The notes below the pieces were generated by a model. That model did not search any database and was not told the DNA's origin. It saw only the letters and a program-made list of their open reading frames with translations. 64,000 nt of DNA from Calliopsis andreniformis (lineage: Eukaryota > Arthropoda > Insecta > Hymenoptera > Andrenidae). The stretch is taken from contig NW_027480481.1 in assembly GCF_051401765.1 (NCBI RefSeq), positions 434,001 to 498,000 on the forward strand. The letters run 5' to 3'. A program made the position numbers and the translations under genes. Below, one piece after another: positions 26,020-39,904 of this stretch. Within the stretch, counting starts at the first letter, position 1. Every line of letters starts with the position of its first letter.

Positions 26020-29000
26020 TCAATCTTCAATCCTCGATAGTCAATATCCGATCCTAGATGCTCAATCCCCAATCTTCAATCGTTAATTCTCAATCTTCAA
26101 TCCTCAATCCCCAGTCATCAATCTTCAATCCTCAATGCTCAATCCTCAATCCTCAATCCTCAGTCCACAATCCCCAATCCTCAATCCTCAAACCTCAATC
26201 CTCAACCGTCAGTCCGCATCCTCAATCCTCAAACCTCAATCCTCAATCCTCAATATTCAATCATCAATACTCAATATTCAATCCTCAATCCTCAAACCTC
26301 AATCCTCAATCCTCAATCCTCAATCCTCAATCCTCAATCCCCAGTCCTCAAACCTCAATCCTCAACCCTCAGTCCTCATACTCAATTCTCAATTCTCAAT
26401 CCTCAATCCTCAATCCTCAATCTTCAATCCTCAATAATCAATCTCCGATACTAGGTCCTCAATCCCCAACCTTCAATCGTTAATCCTCAATCTTCAATCC
26501 TCAATCCCCAGTCATCAATCTTCAATCCTCAATGCTCAATCCTCAATCCTCAATCCTCAGTCCACAATCCCCAATCCTCAATCCTCAAACCTCAATCCTC
26601 AACCGTCAGTCCTCGTCCTCAATCCTCAAACCTCAATCCTCAATCCTCAATATTCAATCATCAATACTCAATCTTCAATCCTCAATCCTCAAACCTCAAT
26701 CCTCAATCCTCAATCGTCAATCCCCAGTCCTCAAACCTCAATCCTCAACCCTCAGTCCTCATACTCAATTCTCAATTCTCAATCCTCAATCCTCAATCCT
26801 CAATCTTCAATCCTCAATAATCAATCTCCGATACTAAGTCCTCAATCCTCAACCTTCAATCATTAATCCTCAATCTTCAATCCTCAATCCCCAGTCATCA
26901 ATCTTCAATCCTCAATGCTCAATCCTCAATCATCAATCCTCAGTCCTCAATCCCCAATCCTCAATCCTCAAACCTCAATCCTCAACCGTCAGTCCTCGTC
27001 CTCAATCCTCAAACCTCAATCCTCAATCCTCAATATTCAATTATCAATACTCAATCTTCAATCCTCAATCCTCAAACCTCAATCCTCAATCCTCATTCTT
27101 CAATCCTAAATACCCAATCCTCAATTTCCAATTCTCAATCCTCAATTCTCAATCCTCAATCCTTAATCCTCAGACCTCAAACATCAATAGTCGACACTCA
27201 GTCCTCGTCCTCAATCCACAACCCTCAACCCTCAGTCCTCAATATACAATCATCAATTTTCAATCTTCAGTCCTCGATCCTCAATCCTCAATCCTCAATC
27301 CTCAATCCTCAATGTTCAATCCGCAATACCCAATCCTCAATCTTCAATCCTCAATCCTCATTCCTCAAACCTCAATCCTCAACCCTCAGTCCTCATCCTC
27401 AATTCTCAATTCTCAATTCTCAATCCTCAATCCTCAATCCTCAATCTTCAATCCTCAATAATCAACCTCCAATCCTAGATCCTCACCCCCAATCTTCAAT
27501 CCTTAATCCACAATCTTAAATCTTTAATACTCAATCGTCAATCTTCAATCCTCAATACTCAATCTTCAATCCTCAATCCTCAGACCTCAAACATCAATAT
27601 TCAACCCTCAGTCCTCGTCCTCAATCCACAACCCTAAATCCTCAGTCCTCAATATTCAATCATCAATATTCAATCTTCAATCCTCAATCCTCAATCCTCA
27701 ATCCTCAATCCTCAATCCTCAATCTTCAACCCTGTATCCTCATTCCTCAATACTCAATCCTCAATCTTCTATCCTCAATACTCAGTCTTCAATCCTCAAT
27801 CCTCAATCCTCAATCCTCAATCCTCAATCTTCAATCCTCAACACTCAATCTTCAATCCTCAATCCTCAATCCTCAATCCTCAATCCTCAATCCTCAATCC
27901 TAATTCCTCAATCCTCAATACCCAATCCTCAATCTTCAATCCTCAATCCTCAATCCTCAATCCTAATTCCTCAATCCTCTTTCTTCAATCCTCAATACCC
28001 AATCCTCAATTTCAATCCTCAATCCTCAATCCTCATTTCTCAATCCTCAACCTCAACCCTCAGCCCTCATCCTCCATCCTCAGTACTCAATCCTCTATCC
28101 TCAATCTTCAATCCTCAATACCCAATCTTCAATCCTCATTCCTCAATCCTCAATCCTCAATCCTCAATCTTCAATCCTCAATACTCAATCTGCAATCCTC
28201 AGTCCTCAAACCTCAATCCTCAATCCTCATTCCTCAATCCTCAATACCCAATCCTCAATCCTCAATCCTCAATCCTCAATCCTCAATATTCAATCGTCAA
28301 TACTCAATCTTCAATCCTCAATCTTCAATCCTCAATAACCAATCTTAAATCCTCAATCCTCAATCCTCAATCCTCAATCCTCAATTCCCAGGCATCAATA
28401 CTCAATCTACAATATTCAATCCTCAATCCTTAATCCTCAATCCACAATCCTCAACCTTCAATACTCAATACTCAATCTTCAATCCTCAATCCCCAATCCT
28501 CAATCCTCAATCCTCAATCCTCAATATACAATCCTCAATACTCAATCTTCAATCATCATCCTCAATCCTCAATTCTCAGTCGTCAATCATCAGTCATCAA
28601 TCCTCAATCTTCAATACTCAATCGTCAATCCTTAGCCCTCAATCCTCAATCCTCAATCCTCGTTCCTCAAACCTCAATCCTCAACCCTCAGTCTTCATCC
28701 TCAATCCTCAAACCTCAATCCTCAATCCTCAATATTCAATCATCAATACTCAATTTTCAGTCCTCAATCCTCAAACCTCAGTCCTCAATCCTCATTCTTC
28801 AATCCTAAATGCCCAATCCTCAATCTTCAATCCTCAATCCTCAATCCTCAATCCTCAATCCTCAATTCTCAACCCTCAATCCTTAATCCTCAGACCTCAA
28901 ACATCAATATTCAACCCTCAGTCCTCGTCCTCAATCCACAACCCTCAATCCTCAGTCCTCAATATTCAATCATCAATATTCAATCTTCAATCCTCAATAC

Positions 29001-29861
29001 TCAATCCTCAATCCTCAATTCTGAATCCTCAATCTTCAATCCTCAATCCTCAATAATCAATACTCAATCCTCAATCTTCAATCCTGAATACCCACTCCTC
29101 AATCTTTAATCCTCAATCCTCAATACTCTATCCTAATTCCTCAATCCTCATTCTTCAATCATCAATACCCAATCCTCAATTTCAATCCGCAATCCTCAAT
29201 CCTCAATTCTCAATCCTCAATCCTCAGTCATCAGTCCTCAAACCGCAATCATCAACCCTCAGCCCTCATCCTCCATCCTCAATCCTCAATCCTCAATCCT
29301 CAATCTTCAGTCCTCAATTCTCAATCTTCAATCCTCGATGCTGAATCATCAATACTCAATCCTCAATCCTCAGGCGTCAATACTCAATCTTCAATACTCA
29401 ATCCTCAATCCTCAATCCTCAATCCTCAATCCTCAATCCTCAATCCTCAATCCTCAATCCTCAATCCTCAGGCATCAATACTCAATCTTCAATACTCAAT
29501 CCTCAATCCTCAATCCTCAATCCTCAATCCTCAACCATCAATCCTCATTCCTCAAACCTCAATCCTCATCCCTCAGTCCTCATCCTCAATTCTCAATTCT
29601 CAATCCTCAATCCTCAATCCTCAATCCTCAATCCTCAATCCTCAATCCTCAATCCTCAGGCATCAATACTCAATCTTCAATACTCAATCCTCAATCCTCA
29701 ATCCTCAATCCTCAATCCTCAATACTCAATCCTCAATAATCAATCTCCGATCCTAGATCCTCAATCCCCAATCTTCAGTCGTTAATCCTCAATATTCAAT
29801 CCTCAATCCCCAGTCATCAATCTTCAATTCTCAATGCTCAATCCTCAATCCTCAATCCTCA
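26020..29861. repeat. Block C copy 2
   Basis: Match to block C copy 1 at offset 11,885/11,884. The start is a sharp junction: up to about 26,019 the sequence follows the higher-order array (partner 46,727), and from about 26,004-26,020 it follows block C (partner 14,119-14,135). The shared overlap is ACTCAATCT. Differences from copy 1 are few, for example CCTCACCCCCAATC near 27,481 where copy 1 has CCTCAATCCCCAATC. Confidence 0.85.
26135..27109. repeat. 397/383-bp tandem units, array 2
   Basis: Units start at 26,135, 26,532 and 26,915, with the same 397 and 383 spacing as array 1. This includes the two missing heptamers in the second unit, so the array was copied whole with block C. Confidence 0.85.
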
Positions 29862-30871
29862 GTCCTCAATCCCCAATCCTCAATCCTCAAACCTCAATCC
29901 TCAACCGTCAGTCCTCGTCCACAATCTTCAAACCTCAATCCTCAATCCTCAATATTCAATCATCAATACTCAATCTTCAATCCTCAATCCTCAAACCTCA
30001 ATCCTCAAACCTCAATCCTCTACCGTCAGTCCTCGTCCTCAATCCTCAAACCTCAATCCTCAATCCTCAATATTCAATCATCAATACTCAAAATTCAATC
30101 CTCGATCCTCAAACCTCAATCCTCAATCCTCATTCTTCAATCCTGAATACCCAATCCTCAATTTCCAATCCTCAATCCTCAATCCTCAATTCTCAATCCT
30201 CAATCCTTAATCCTCAGAACTCAAACATCAATATTCAACCCTCAGTCCTCGTCCTCAATCCACAACCCTCAATCCTCTGTCCTCAATATTCAATCATCAA
30301 TATTCAATCTTCAATCCTCAATACTCAATCCTCAATCCTCAATTCTGAATCCTCAATCTTCAATCCTCAATCCTCAATCCTCAATACTCAATCCTCAATC
30401 TTCAATCCTGAATACCCACTCCTCAATCTTCAATCCTCAATCCTCAATACTCAATCCTAATTCCTCAATCCTCATTCTTCAATCATCAATACCCAATCCT
30501 CAATTTCAATTCTCAATCCTCAATCCTCAATTCTCAATCCTCAATCCTCAGTCATCAGTCCTCAAACCGCAATCATCAACCCTCAGCCCTCATCCTCCAT
30601 CCTCAGTCCTCAATCGTCAATCCTCAATCCTCAACCCTCAATCCTCATTCCTCAAACCTCAACCCTCAACCCTCAGTTCTCATTCTCAGTTCTCAATCCT
30701 CAATCCTCAATCCTCAATCCTCAATCCTCAATCTTCAATCCTCAATTCTCAATCTTCAATCCTCGATCCTGAATCATCAATACTCAATCCTCAATCCTCA
30801 ATCCTCAATCTTCAATCCTCAATAATCAACGTCCAATCCTAGATCCTCAATCCCCAATCTTCAATCCTTAA
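29862..30871. repeat. Extension matching 11,246-12,255
   Basis: Where block C copy 1 turns into block A at 17,978, this copy continues instead with the sequence seen at 11,246-12,255 (offset 18,616), including the rare CAACGTCC at 30,827. No gene is visible. The match stops near 30,871, where CTTAATCCACAATCTTAAAT takes over from CTTAATACTCAATCTTCAAT. Confidence 0.82.
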
Positions 30872-32215
30872 TCCACAATCTTAAATCTTTAATTCTCAAT
30901 CGTCAATCTTCAATCCTCAATACTCAATCTTCAATCCTCAATCCTCAGACCTCAAACATCAATATTCAACCCTCAGTCCTCGTCCTCAATCCACAACCCT
31001 AAATCCTCAGTCCTCAATATTCAATCATCAATATTCAATCTTCAATCCTCAATCCTCAATCCTCAATCCTCAATCCTCAATCCTCAATCTTCAACCCTGA
31101 ATCCTCATTCCTCAATACTCAATCCTCAATCTTCTATCCTCAATACTCAGTCTTCAATCCTCAAGCCTCAATCCTCAATCCTCAATCCTCAATCTTCAAT
31201 CCTCAACACTCAATCTTCAATCCTCAATCCTCAATCCTCAATCCTCAATCCTCAATCCTCAATCCTCAATCCTAATTCCTCAATCCTCAATACCCAATCC
31301 TCAATCTTCAATCCTCAATCCTCAATCCTCAATCCTAATTCCTCAATCCTCTTTCTTCAATCCTCAATACCCAATCCTCAATTTCAATCCTCAATCCTCA
31401 ATCCTCATTTCTCAATCCTCAACCTCAACCCTCAGCCCTCATCCTCCATCCTCAGTACTCAATCCTCTATCCTCAATCTTCAATCCTCAATACCCAATCT
31501 TCAATCCTCATTCCTCAATCCTCAATCCTCAATCCTCAATCTTCAATCCTCAATACTCAATCTGCAATCCTCAGTCCTCAAACCTCAATCCTCAATCCTC
31601 ATTCCTCAATCCTCAATACCCAATCCTCAATCCTCAATCCTCAATCCTCAATCCTCAATATTCAATCATCAATACTCAATCTTCAATCCTCAATCTTCAA
31701 TCCTCAATAACCAATCTTAAATCCTCAATCCTCAATCCTCAATCCTCAATCCTCAATTCCCAGGCATCAATACTCAATCTACAATATTCAATCCTCAATC
31801 CTTAATCCTCAATCCACAATCCTCAACCTTCAATACTCAATACTCAATCTTCAATCCTCAATCCCCAATCCTCAATCCTCAATCCTCAATCCTCAATATA
31901 CAATCCTCAATACTCAATCTTCAATCATCATCCTCAATCCTCAATTCTCAGTCGTCAATCATCAGTCATCAATCCTCAATCTTCAATACTCAATCGTCAA
32001 TCCTTAGCCCTCAATCCTCAATCCTCAATCCTCGTTCCTCAAACCTCAATCCTCAACCCTCAGTCTTCATCCTCAATCCTCAAACCTCAATCCTCAATCC
32101 TCAATATTCAATCATCAATGCTCAATTTTCAGTCCTCAATCCTCAAACCTCAGTCCTCAATCCTCATTCTTCAATCCTAAATGCCCAATCCTCAATCTTC
32201 AATCCTCAATCCTCA
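30872..32215. repeat. Partial third copy of the block C middle section
   Basis: It matches 27,507-28,850 (offset 3,365, becoming 3,372 after one extra heptamer) and 15,620-16,970. At its left end it agrees with copy 1 (TTTAATTCTC) rather than copy 2 (TTTAATACTC). It carries the phrase TCAATTCCCAGGCATCAATA at 31,753 that marks this section. No gene is visible. Confidence 0.8.
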
Positions 32216-33040
32216 ATCCTCAATTCTCAATACTCAATCCTTAATCCTTAGACCTCAAACATCAATATTCAACCCACAGTCCTCGTCCTCAATCCACAAC
32301 CCTCAATCCTCAGTCCTCAATATTCAATCATCAATATTCAATCTTCAATCCTCAATCCTCAATCCTCAATCCTCAATCCTCAATCCTCAATCTTCAACCC
32401 TGAATCCTCAATCCTCAATGCTCAATCCTCAATCTTCAATCCTGAATACTCAATCTTCAATCCTCAGTCCTCAATCCTCAATCCTCAATCCTCAATCTTC
32501 AATCCTCAACACTCAATCTTCAATCCTCAATCCTCAATCCTCAATCCTCAATCCTCAATCCTCAATCCTCAATCCTCAATCCACAATCCTCAACCTTCAA
32601 TACTCAATAATCAATCTCCAATCCTAGATCCTCAATCCTCAATCCCCAATCTTCAATCCTTAATCCTCAATATTCAATCCCCAATCCCCAGTACTCAATC
32701 TTCAATCCTCAATGATCAATCCTCAATCCTCAATCCTCGGTCCTCAGCACTCAATCTTCAATCCTCAAACCTCAATCCTCAACCGTCAGTCCTCATTCTC
32801 CATCCTCTATCCTCAATCCTCAATCCTCAATCTTCAATCCCCAATACTCAATCTTCAATCCTCAATCCTCAATCCTCAATCCTCAATACTCAATCCTCAG
32901 GCATCAATACTCAATCTGCAGTACTCAATCCTCAATCCTCAATCCTCAATCCTCAATCCTCAACCATCAATCCTCATTCCTCAAGCCTCAATCCTCAACC
33001 CTCAGTCCTCATCCTCAATTCTCAATTCTCAATCCTCAAT
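32216..33040. repeat. Heptamer array related to 35.6-36.4 kb
   Basis: No gene is visible. The stretch from about 32,620 to 33,010 resembles 35,970-36,350 at an offset near 3,344, with noticeably more differences than the block A or block C copies. Shared marks are CCAATCCCCAGTACTCAATC, CAACCGTCAGTCCTCATTC and TCAATCTGCAGTACTC. Confidence 0.7.
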
Positions 33041-34500
33041 ACTCAATCTTCAATCTTCAATCCTCGATAGTCAATATCCGATCCTAGATGCTCAATCCCC
33101 AATCTTCAATCGTTAATTCTCAATCTTCAATCCTCAATCCCCAGTCATCAATCTTCAATCCTAAATGCTCAATCCTCAATCCTCAATCCTCAGTCCACAA
33201 TCCCCAATCCTCAATCCTCAAACCTCAATCCTCAACCGTCAGTCCGCATCCTCAATCCTCAAACCTCAATCCTCAATCCTCAATATTCAATCATCAATAC
33301 TCAATCTTCAATCCTCAATCCTCAAACCTCAATCCGCAATCCTCAATCCTCAATCCTCAATCCTCAATCCCCAGTCCTCAAACCTCAATCCTCAACCCTC
33401 AGTCCTCATACTCAATTCTCAATTCTCAATCCTCAATCCTCAATCCTCAATCTTCAATCCTCAATAATCAATCTCCGATACTAGGTCCTCAATCCCCAAC
33501 CTTCAATCGTTAATCCTCAATCTTCAATCCTCAATCCCCAGTCATCAATCTTCAATCCTCAATGCTCAATCCTCAATCCTCAATCATCAGTCCACAATCC
33601 CCAATCCTCAATCCTCAAACCTCAATCCTCAACCGTCAGTCCTCGTCCTCAATCCTCAAACCTCAATCCTCAATCCTCAATATTCAATCATCAATACTCA
33701 ATCTTCAATCCTCAATCCTCAAACCTCAATCCTCAATCCTCAATCCTCAATCCTCAATCGTCAATCCCCAGTCCTCAAACCTCAATCCTCAACCCTCAGT
33801 CCTCATACTCAATTCTCAATTCTCAATCCTCAATCCTCAATCCTCAATCTTCAATCCTCAATAATCAATCTCCGATACTAGGTCCTCAATCCCCAACCTT
33901 CAATCATTAATCCTCAATCTTCAATCCTCAATCCCCAGTCATCAATCTTCAATCCTCAATGCTCAATCCTCAATCATCAATCCTCAGTCCTCAATCCCCA
34001 ATCCTCAATCCTCAAACCTCAATCCTCAACCGTCAGTCCTCGTCCTCAATCCTCAAACCTCAATCCTCAATCCTCAATATTCAATTATCAATACTCAATC
34101 TTCAATCCTCAATCCTCAAACCTCAATCCTCAATCCTCATTCTTCAATCCTAAATACCCAATCCTCAATTTCCAATTCTCAATCCTCAATTCTCAATCCT
34201 CAATCCTTAATCCTCAGACCTCAAACATCAATAGTCGACACTCAGTCCTCGTCCTCAATCCACAACCCTCAACCCTCAGTCCTCAATATTCAATCATCAA
34301 TTTTCAATCTTCAGTCCTCGATCCTCAATCCTCAATCCTCAACCCTCAATCCTCAATGTTCAATCCGCAATACCCAATCCTCAATCTTCAATCCTCAATC
34401 CTCATTCCTCAAACCTCAATCCTCAACCCTCAGTCCTCATCCTCAATTCTCAATTCTCAATTCTCAATCCTCAATCCTCAATCCTCAATCTTCAATCCTC
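33041..34500. repeat. Partial third copy of the block C first section
   Basis: ACTCAATCTTCAATCTTC at 33,041 matches 26,011 (offset 7,030) and 14,126. Its left flank (CATCCTCAATTCTCAATTC) agrees with 14,090-14,125 and not with 26,000, which shows that the flank at 26 kb is the rearranged one. The offset to copy 2 grows to 7,044 after two additional heptamers in the second 397-bp unit. Confidence 0.82.
33165..34153. repeat. 397-bp tandem units, array 3
   Basis: Units start at 33,165, 33,562 and 33,959, both steps 397 bp. This array therefore keeps the two heptamers missing from the second unit of arrays 1 and 2. The third unit is cut short. Confidence 0.85.
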
Positions 34501-37400
34501 AATAATCAACCTCCAATCCTAGATCCTCAATCCCCAATCTTCAATCCTTAATCCTCAATCTTAAATCTTTAATTCTCAATCGTCAATCTTCAATCCTCAA
34601 TACTCAATCTTCAATCCTCAATCCTCAATCCTCAATCCTCAATCCTTAATCCTCAATCGTCAATCTTCAATCCTCAATACTCAATGTTCAATACTCAATC
34701 CTCAATCCTCAATCCTCAAACCTCTATCCTCATTCTTCAATACTCAATACCCAATCCTCAATCTTCAATCCTCAATCCTCAATCCTCAATTCTCAATCCT
34801 CAATCCTCAGTCCTCTGTCCTCAAACCTCAATCCTCTACCCTCAGCCCTCATCCTCCATCCTCAATCCTCAATCATCAATCCTCAATCTTATATCCTCAA
34901 TATTCAATCTTCAATCCTCAATCCTCAATCCTCAATCCTCAGTGATCAATACTCAATCTTCAATACTCAACCCTCAATCCTCAATCCTCAATCCTCAATC
35001 CTCAATCCTCAATCCTCAATCCTCAATCCCCATTTCCCAAACCTCAATCCTCAACCCTCAGCCCTCATACTCAAATCTCAATTCTCAATCCTCAATCATC
35101 AATACTCAATCTTCAATCCTCAATCCTCGATCCTCAATCCTCAGTACTCAATCCTCAATCCTCAACCTTCAATCCTCAATACTCAATCTTCAATCCTCAA
35201 TCCTCAATCCTCAATCCTCAATAATCAATCTTCAATCCTCAATCCTCAATCCTCAATCTTCAATCCTCAATACTCAATCTGCAATCCTCAATCCTCAAAC
35301 CTCAATCCTCAATCCTCATTCTTCAATCCTCAATGCCCAATCCTCAATCCTCAATCCTCAATCCTCAATCCTCAATTCTCGACCCTCAAACCTTAATCCT
35401 CAGACCTCAAACATCAATATTCAACCCTCAGGCCACGTCCTCAATCCACAACCCTCAATCCACAGTCCTCAATATTCAATCATCAATATTCAATCTTCAA
35501 TCCTCAATCCTCTATCCTCAATCCTCAATTCTGAATCCTCAATCTTCAATCCTCAATCCTCAATCCTCAATACTCAATCCTCAATCTTCAATCCTGAATA
35601 CCCACTCCTCAATCTTCAATCCTCAATCCTCAATCCTCAATCCTAATTCCTCAATCCTCATTCTTCAATCATCAATACCCAATCCTCAATTTCAATACTC
35701 AATCCAGAATCCTCAATTCTCAATCCTCAATCCTCAGTCCTCAGTCCTCAAACCGCAATCCTCAACCCTCAGCCCTCATCCTCCATCCTCAATCCTCAAT
35801 CCTCAATCCTCAATCCTCAATCTTCAATCCTCAATTCTCAATCCTAAATCCCCAACCCTCAATCCTCATTACTCAAACCTCAATCCACAACCCTCAGTTC
35901 TCATACTCAATTCTCAATTCTCAATCCTCAATCCTCAATCCTCAATCTTCAATCCTCAATAATCAATCTCCAATTCTAGATCCTCAATCCCCAATCTTCA
36001 ATCCTTAATCCTCAATATTCAACCCCAATCCCCAGTACTCAATCTTCAGTCCTCAATGCTCAATCCTCAATCCTCACTCCTCACTCCTCAGCCCTCAATC
36101 TTCAATCCTCAAACCTCAATCCTCAACCGTCAGTCCTCATTCTCCATCCTCAATCCTCAATCGTCAATCATCAATCTTCAATCCCCAATACTCAATCTTC
36201 AATCCTCAATCCTCAATCCTCAATCCTCAATCCTCAATCCTCAGGCATCACTACTCAATCTGCAGTACTCAATCCTCAATCCTCATTCCTCAATCCTCAA
36301 TCCTCAACCATCAATCCTCATTCCTCAAACCTCAATCCTCAACCCTCAGTCCTCATCCTCAATTCTCAATTCTCAATCCTCAATCCTCAATCCTCAGTCT
36401 TCAATCCTCAATAGTCAATATCCGATCCTAGATGCTCAATCCCCAATCTTCAATCGTTAATTCTCAATCTTCAATCCTCAATCCCCAGTCATCAATCTTC
36501 AATCCTCAATGCTCAATCCTCAATCCTCAATCCTCAGTCCACAATCCCCAATCCTCAATCCTCAAACCTCAATCCTCAACCGTCAGTCCTCGTCCTCAAT
36601 CCTGAAACCTCAATCCTCAATCCTCAATATTCAATCATCAACACTCAATCTTCAATCCTCATTCCTCAAACCTCAATCCTCAATCCTCAATCCTCAATCC
36701 TCAATCGTCAATCCCCAGTCCTCAAACCTCAATCCTCAACCCTCAGTCCTCATACTCAATTCTCAATTCTCAATCCTCAATCCTCAATCCTCAATCTTCA
36801 ATCCTCAATAATCAATCTCCGATACTAGGTCCTCAATCCCCAACCTTCAATCGTTAATCCTCAATCTTCAATTCTCAATCCCCAGTCATCAATCTTCAAT
36901 CCTCAATGCTCAATCCTCAATCCTCAATCCTCAGTCCTCAATCCCCAATCCTCAATCCTCAAACCTCAAACCTCAACCGTCAGTCCTCCTCCTCAATCCT
37001 CAAACCTCAATCCTCAATCCTCAATATTCAATCATCAATACTCAATCTTCAATCCTCAATCCTCAAACCTCAATCCTCAATCCTCATTCTTCAATCCTAA
37101 ATACCCAATCCTCAATTTCCAATCCTCAATCCTCAATCCTCAATTCTCAATCCTCAATCCTTAATCCTCAGACCTCAAACATCAATAGTCGACACTCAGT
37201 CCTCGTCCTCAATCCACAACCCTCAACCCTCAGTCCTCAATATTCAATCATCAATATTCAATCTTCAATCCTCAATCCTCAATCCTCAATCCTCAACCCT
37301 CAATCCTCAATCTTCAACCCTGAATACTCAATCCTCAATACCCAGTCCTCAATCTTCAATCCTCAATACTCAACCTTCAATCCTCAATCCTCAATCCTCA
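34501..37400. repeat. Mosaic of heptamer modules before block A copy 3
   Basis: No gene is visible. About 34,730-35,500 is a diverged relative of block A 3,115-3,650 (TTATATCC at 34,889, CAGTGATCAATACTC following) with an inserted stretch of about 200-250 bp. The part from 35,500 to 36,050 uses modules seen at 6,530-7,600. A pair of 397-bp units follows, and then modules like 5,300-5,450. The final bases run into block A at 37,401. Confidence 0.7.
36509..37100. repeat. 397-bp tandem units, array 4 (pair)
   Basis: Units start at 36,509 and 36,906, a 397-bp step, with the second cut short. This array carries private changes such as CCTGAAACC near 36,601 and CCTCAAACCTCAAACCTC near 36,957, so it is a more diverged lineage than arrays 1-3. 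Related single units are at 11,218 and 29,834. Confidence 0.8.
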
Positions 37401-38657
37401 ATCCTCAATCCTCAATCTTCAATCCTCAACACTAATCTTCAATCCTCAATCCTCAATCCTCAATCCTCAATCCTCATTCTTCAATCCTCAATACCCAACC
37501 CTCAACCTTCAATCCTCAATCCTCAATCCTCAATCCTAATTCCTCAATCCTCATTCTTCAATGTTCAATCCGCAATACCCAATCCTCAATCTTCAATCCT
37601 CAATCCTCAATCCTCAATCCTCAATTCTCAATACTCAGTCCTCAATTCTCAGTCCTCAAACCTCAATCCTGAATCCACAATCCTGAATCCTCAATCTTCA
37701 GACCTCAGTCCTCAACAATCAGTCGTCAATTCTCAGTCCTCCATAGAATATCATCAATTCACACATTTCAATACTCAATACTCAATCTGCAATCTTCAAA
37801 TATCTATCCACAAACATCTATTCTCATCACTCGACCCTCAGCACTCAGTCCCCAATCCTCAATCTTCAATCCTCAATCCTGAATCCTCAATTCTCAATCC
37901 TCAATCCTCAGTCCTCAGACCTCAAACCTCAATTCTCAACTCTCAGCCCTCATCCTCAATCCTCAATCCTCAATCCTCAATCCTCAATCCTCAATGTTCA
38001 ATCCTCAATACCCTATCCTCAATCGTCAATCCTCAATCCTCAAGCGTCAATCCTCAATCCTGAATCCTCAACCCTCAATCCTCAGTCCTCAAACCTCAAT
38101 CCCTAATCCTCAATCCTGAATCCTCAATCTTCAGCCCTCAGTCCTCTTAAATCAATTGTCAGTCCTCAGTCCTCAATAGAGTATCCTCAATTCACAGTTT
38201 TCAATACTCAATCCCCATTCTTCACTCTTCAAATCTCAGTCCACAAATATCAATTCTCATCACTAAACCATCAACACTCTGTCCTCAATCTTCAATCCTC
38301 AATCTTCAATCCTCAACATTCAATCATCAATAATCAATCTTCAATCATCAATCCTCAATCCTCAATCCTCAATCCTCAATCCTGAATATTCAATCCTCAG
38401 TCCCCAATCCTCAATCTTCAATCCTCAGTCCTCAATCCTCAATCCTCAATTCTCAATACTCAGTCCTCAGTCCTCAAACCTCAGCGCTCAATCCTCAATC
38501 CTCTATCATCAATCCTCAATCTTCAATACTCAATACTCAATCCTCAATCCTCAATCCTCAATCCTCAATCATCAATCCTCAATCTTCAATACTCAATCCT
38601 CAACCCCAATGCTCAATACTCAACCATCAACCCTCAATTCTCAATACTCAATAGAAT

Positions 38658-38675
38658 ATCCTGAATTCTCAGGAT
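38658..38675. other. 7-bp inverted repeat with EcoRI site
   Basis: Identical element in the first 1,229-bp unit of block A copy 3. Confidence 0.8.
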
Positions 38676-39886
38676 TCAATACTCAAACCTCAAACCTCAG
38701 CCCTCAGCCCTCATCCTCCATCTTCAATCCTCTATCCTCAATCCTCAACCTTCAATCCTCAATACTCAATCTTCAATCCTCAATCCTCAATCCTCAATCC
38801 TCATTCTTCAATCCTCAATACCCAATCCTCAATCTTCAATCCTCAATCCTCAATCCTCAATTCTCAATCCTCAATCCTCGATCCTCAATCCTCAATCATC
38901 AATCCTCAATCCTCAATCCTCAATCCTCAGTACTTAATCCTCTATCCTCAATCTTCAATTCTCAATACTCAATCTTCAATCCTCATTCCTCAATCCTCAA
39001 TCCTCAATCCTCAATTTTCAATCCTCAATACTCAATCTGCAATCCTCAATCCTCAGTCCTCAATCCTCAATCCGCAATCCTCATTCTTCAATCCTCAATA
39101 CCCAGTCCTCAATCTTCAATCCTCAATCCTCAATCCTCAATTCTCAATCGTCAATCCTCAATCCCAAGACCTCAAACATCAATACTCAACCCTCAGTCCT
39201 CGTCCTCAATCCACAACCCTCAATCTTCAATCATGAATACTCAATCTTCGATCCTCAATCCTCAATCCTCAATCCTGAATCCTCATACTTCAATACTCAA
39301 TACCCAATCCTCAATCTTCAATCCTCAATCCTCAATCCTCAATTCTCAATCCTCAATCTTCAGCCCTCAGTCCTCTTAAATCAATTGTCAGTCCTCAGTC
39401 CTCAATAGAGTATCCTCAATTCACAGTTTTCAATACTCAATCCCCATTCTTCACTCTTCAAATCTCAGTCCACAAATATCAATTCTCATCACTAAACCAT
39501 CAAGACTCTGTCCTCAATCTTCAATCCTCAATCTTCAATCCTCAACATTCAATCATCAATAATCAATCTTCAATCATCAATCCTCAATCCTCAATCCTCA
39601 ATCCTCAATCCTGAATATTCAATCCTCAGTCCCCAATCCTCAATCTTCAATCCTCAGTCCTCAATCCTCAATCCTCAATTCTCAATACTCAGTCCTCAGT
39701 CCTCAAACCTCAGCGCTCAATCCTCAATCCTCTATCATCAATCCTCAATCTTCAATACTCAATACTCAATCCTCAATCCTCAATCCTCAATCCTCAATCA
39801 TCAATCCTCAATCTTCAATACTCAATCCTCAACCCCAATGCTCAATACTCAACCATCAACCCTCAATTCTCAATACTCAATAGAAT

Positions 39887-39904
39887 ATCCTGAATTCTCA
39901 GGAT
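39887..39904. other. 7-bp inverted repeat with EcoRI site
   Basis: Identical element in the second 1,229-bp unit of block A copy 3. Confidence 0.8.

Noticed and set aside
26004..26037. CGATAGTCAATATCCGATCC as a regulatory palindrome
   Set aside because: It looks unusual because of two CpG, but the arms do not pair over more than a few bases. It is shared by the block C copies (14,150; 26,035; 33,065) and a variant near 36,412 simply as part of the copied block.
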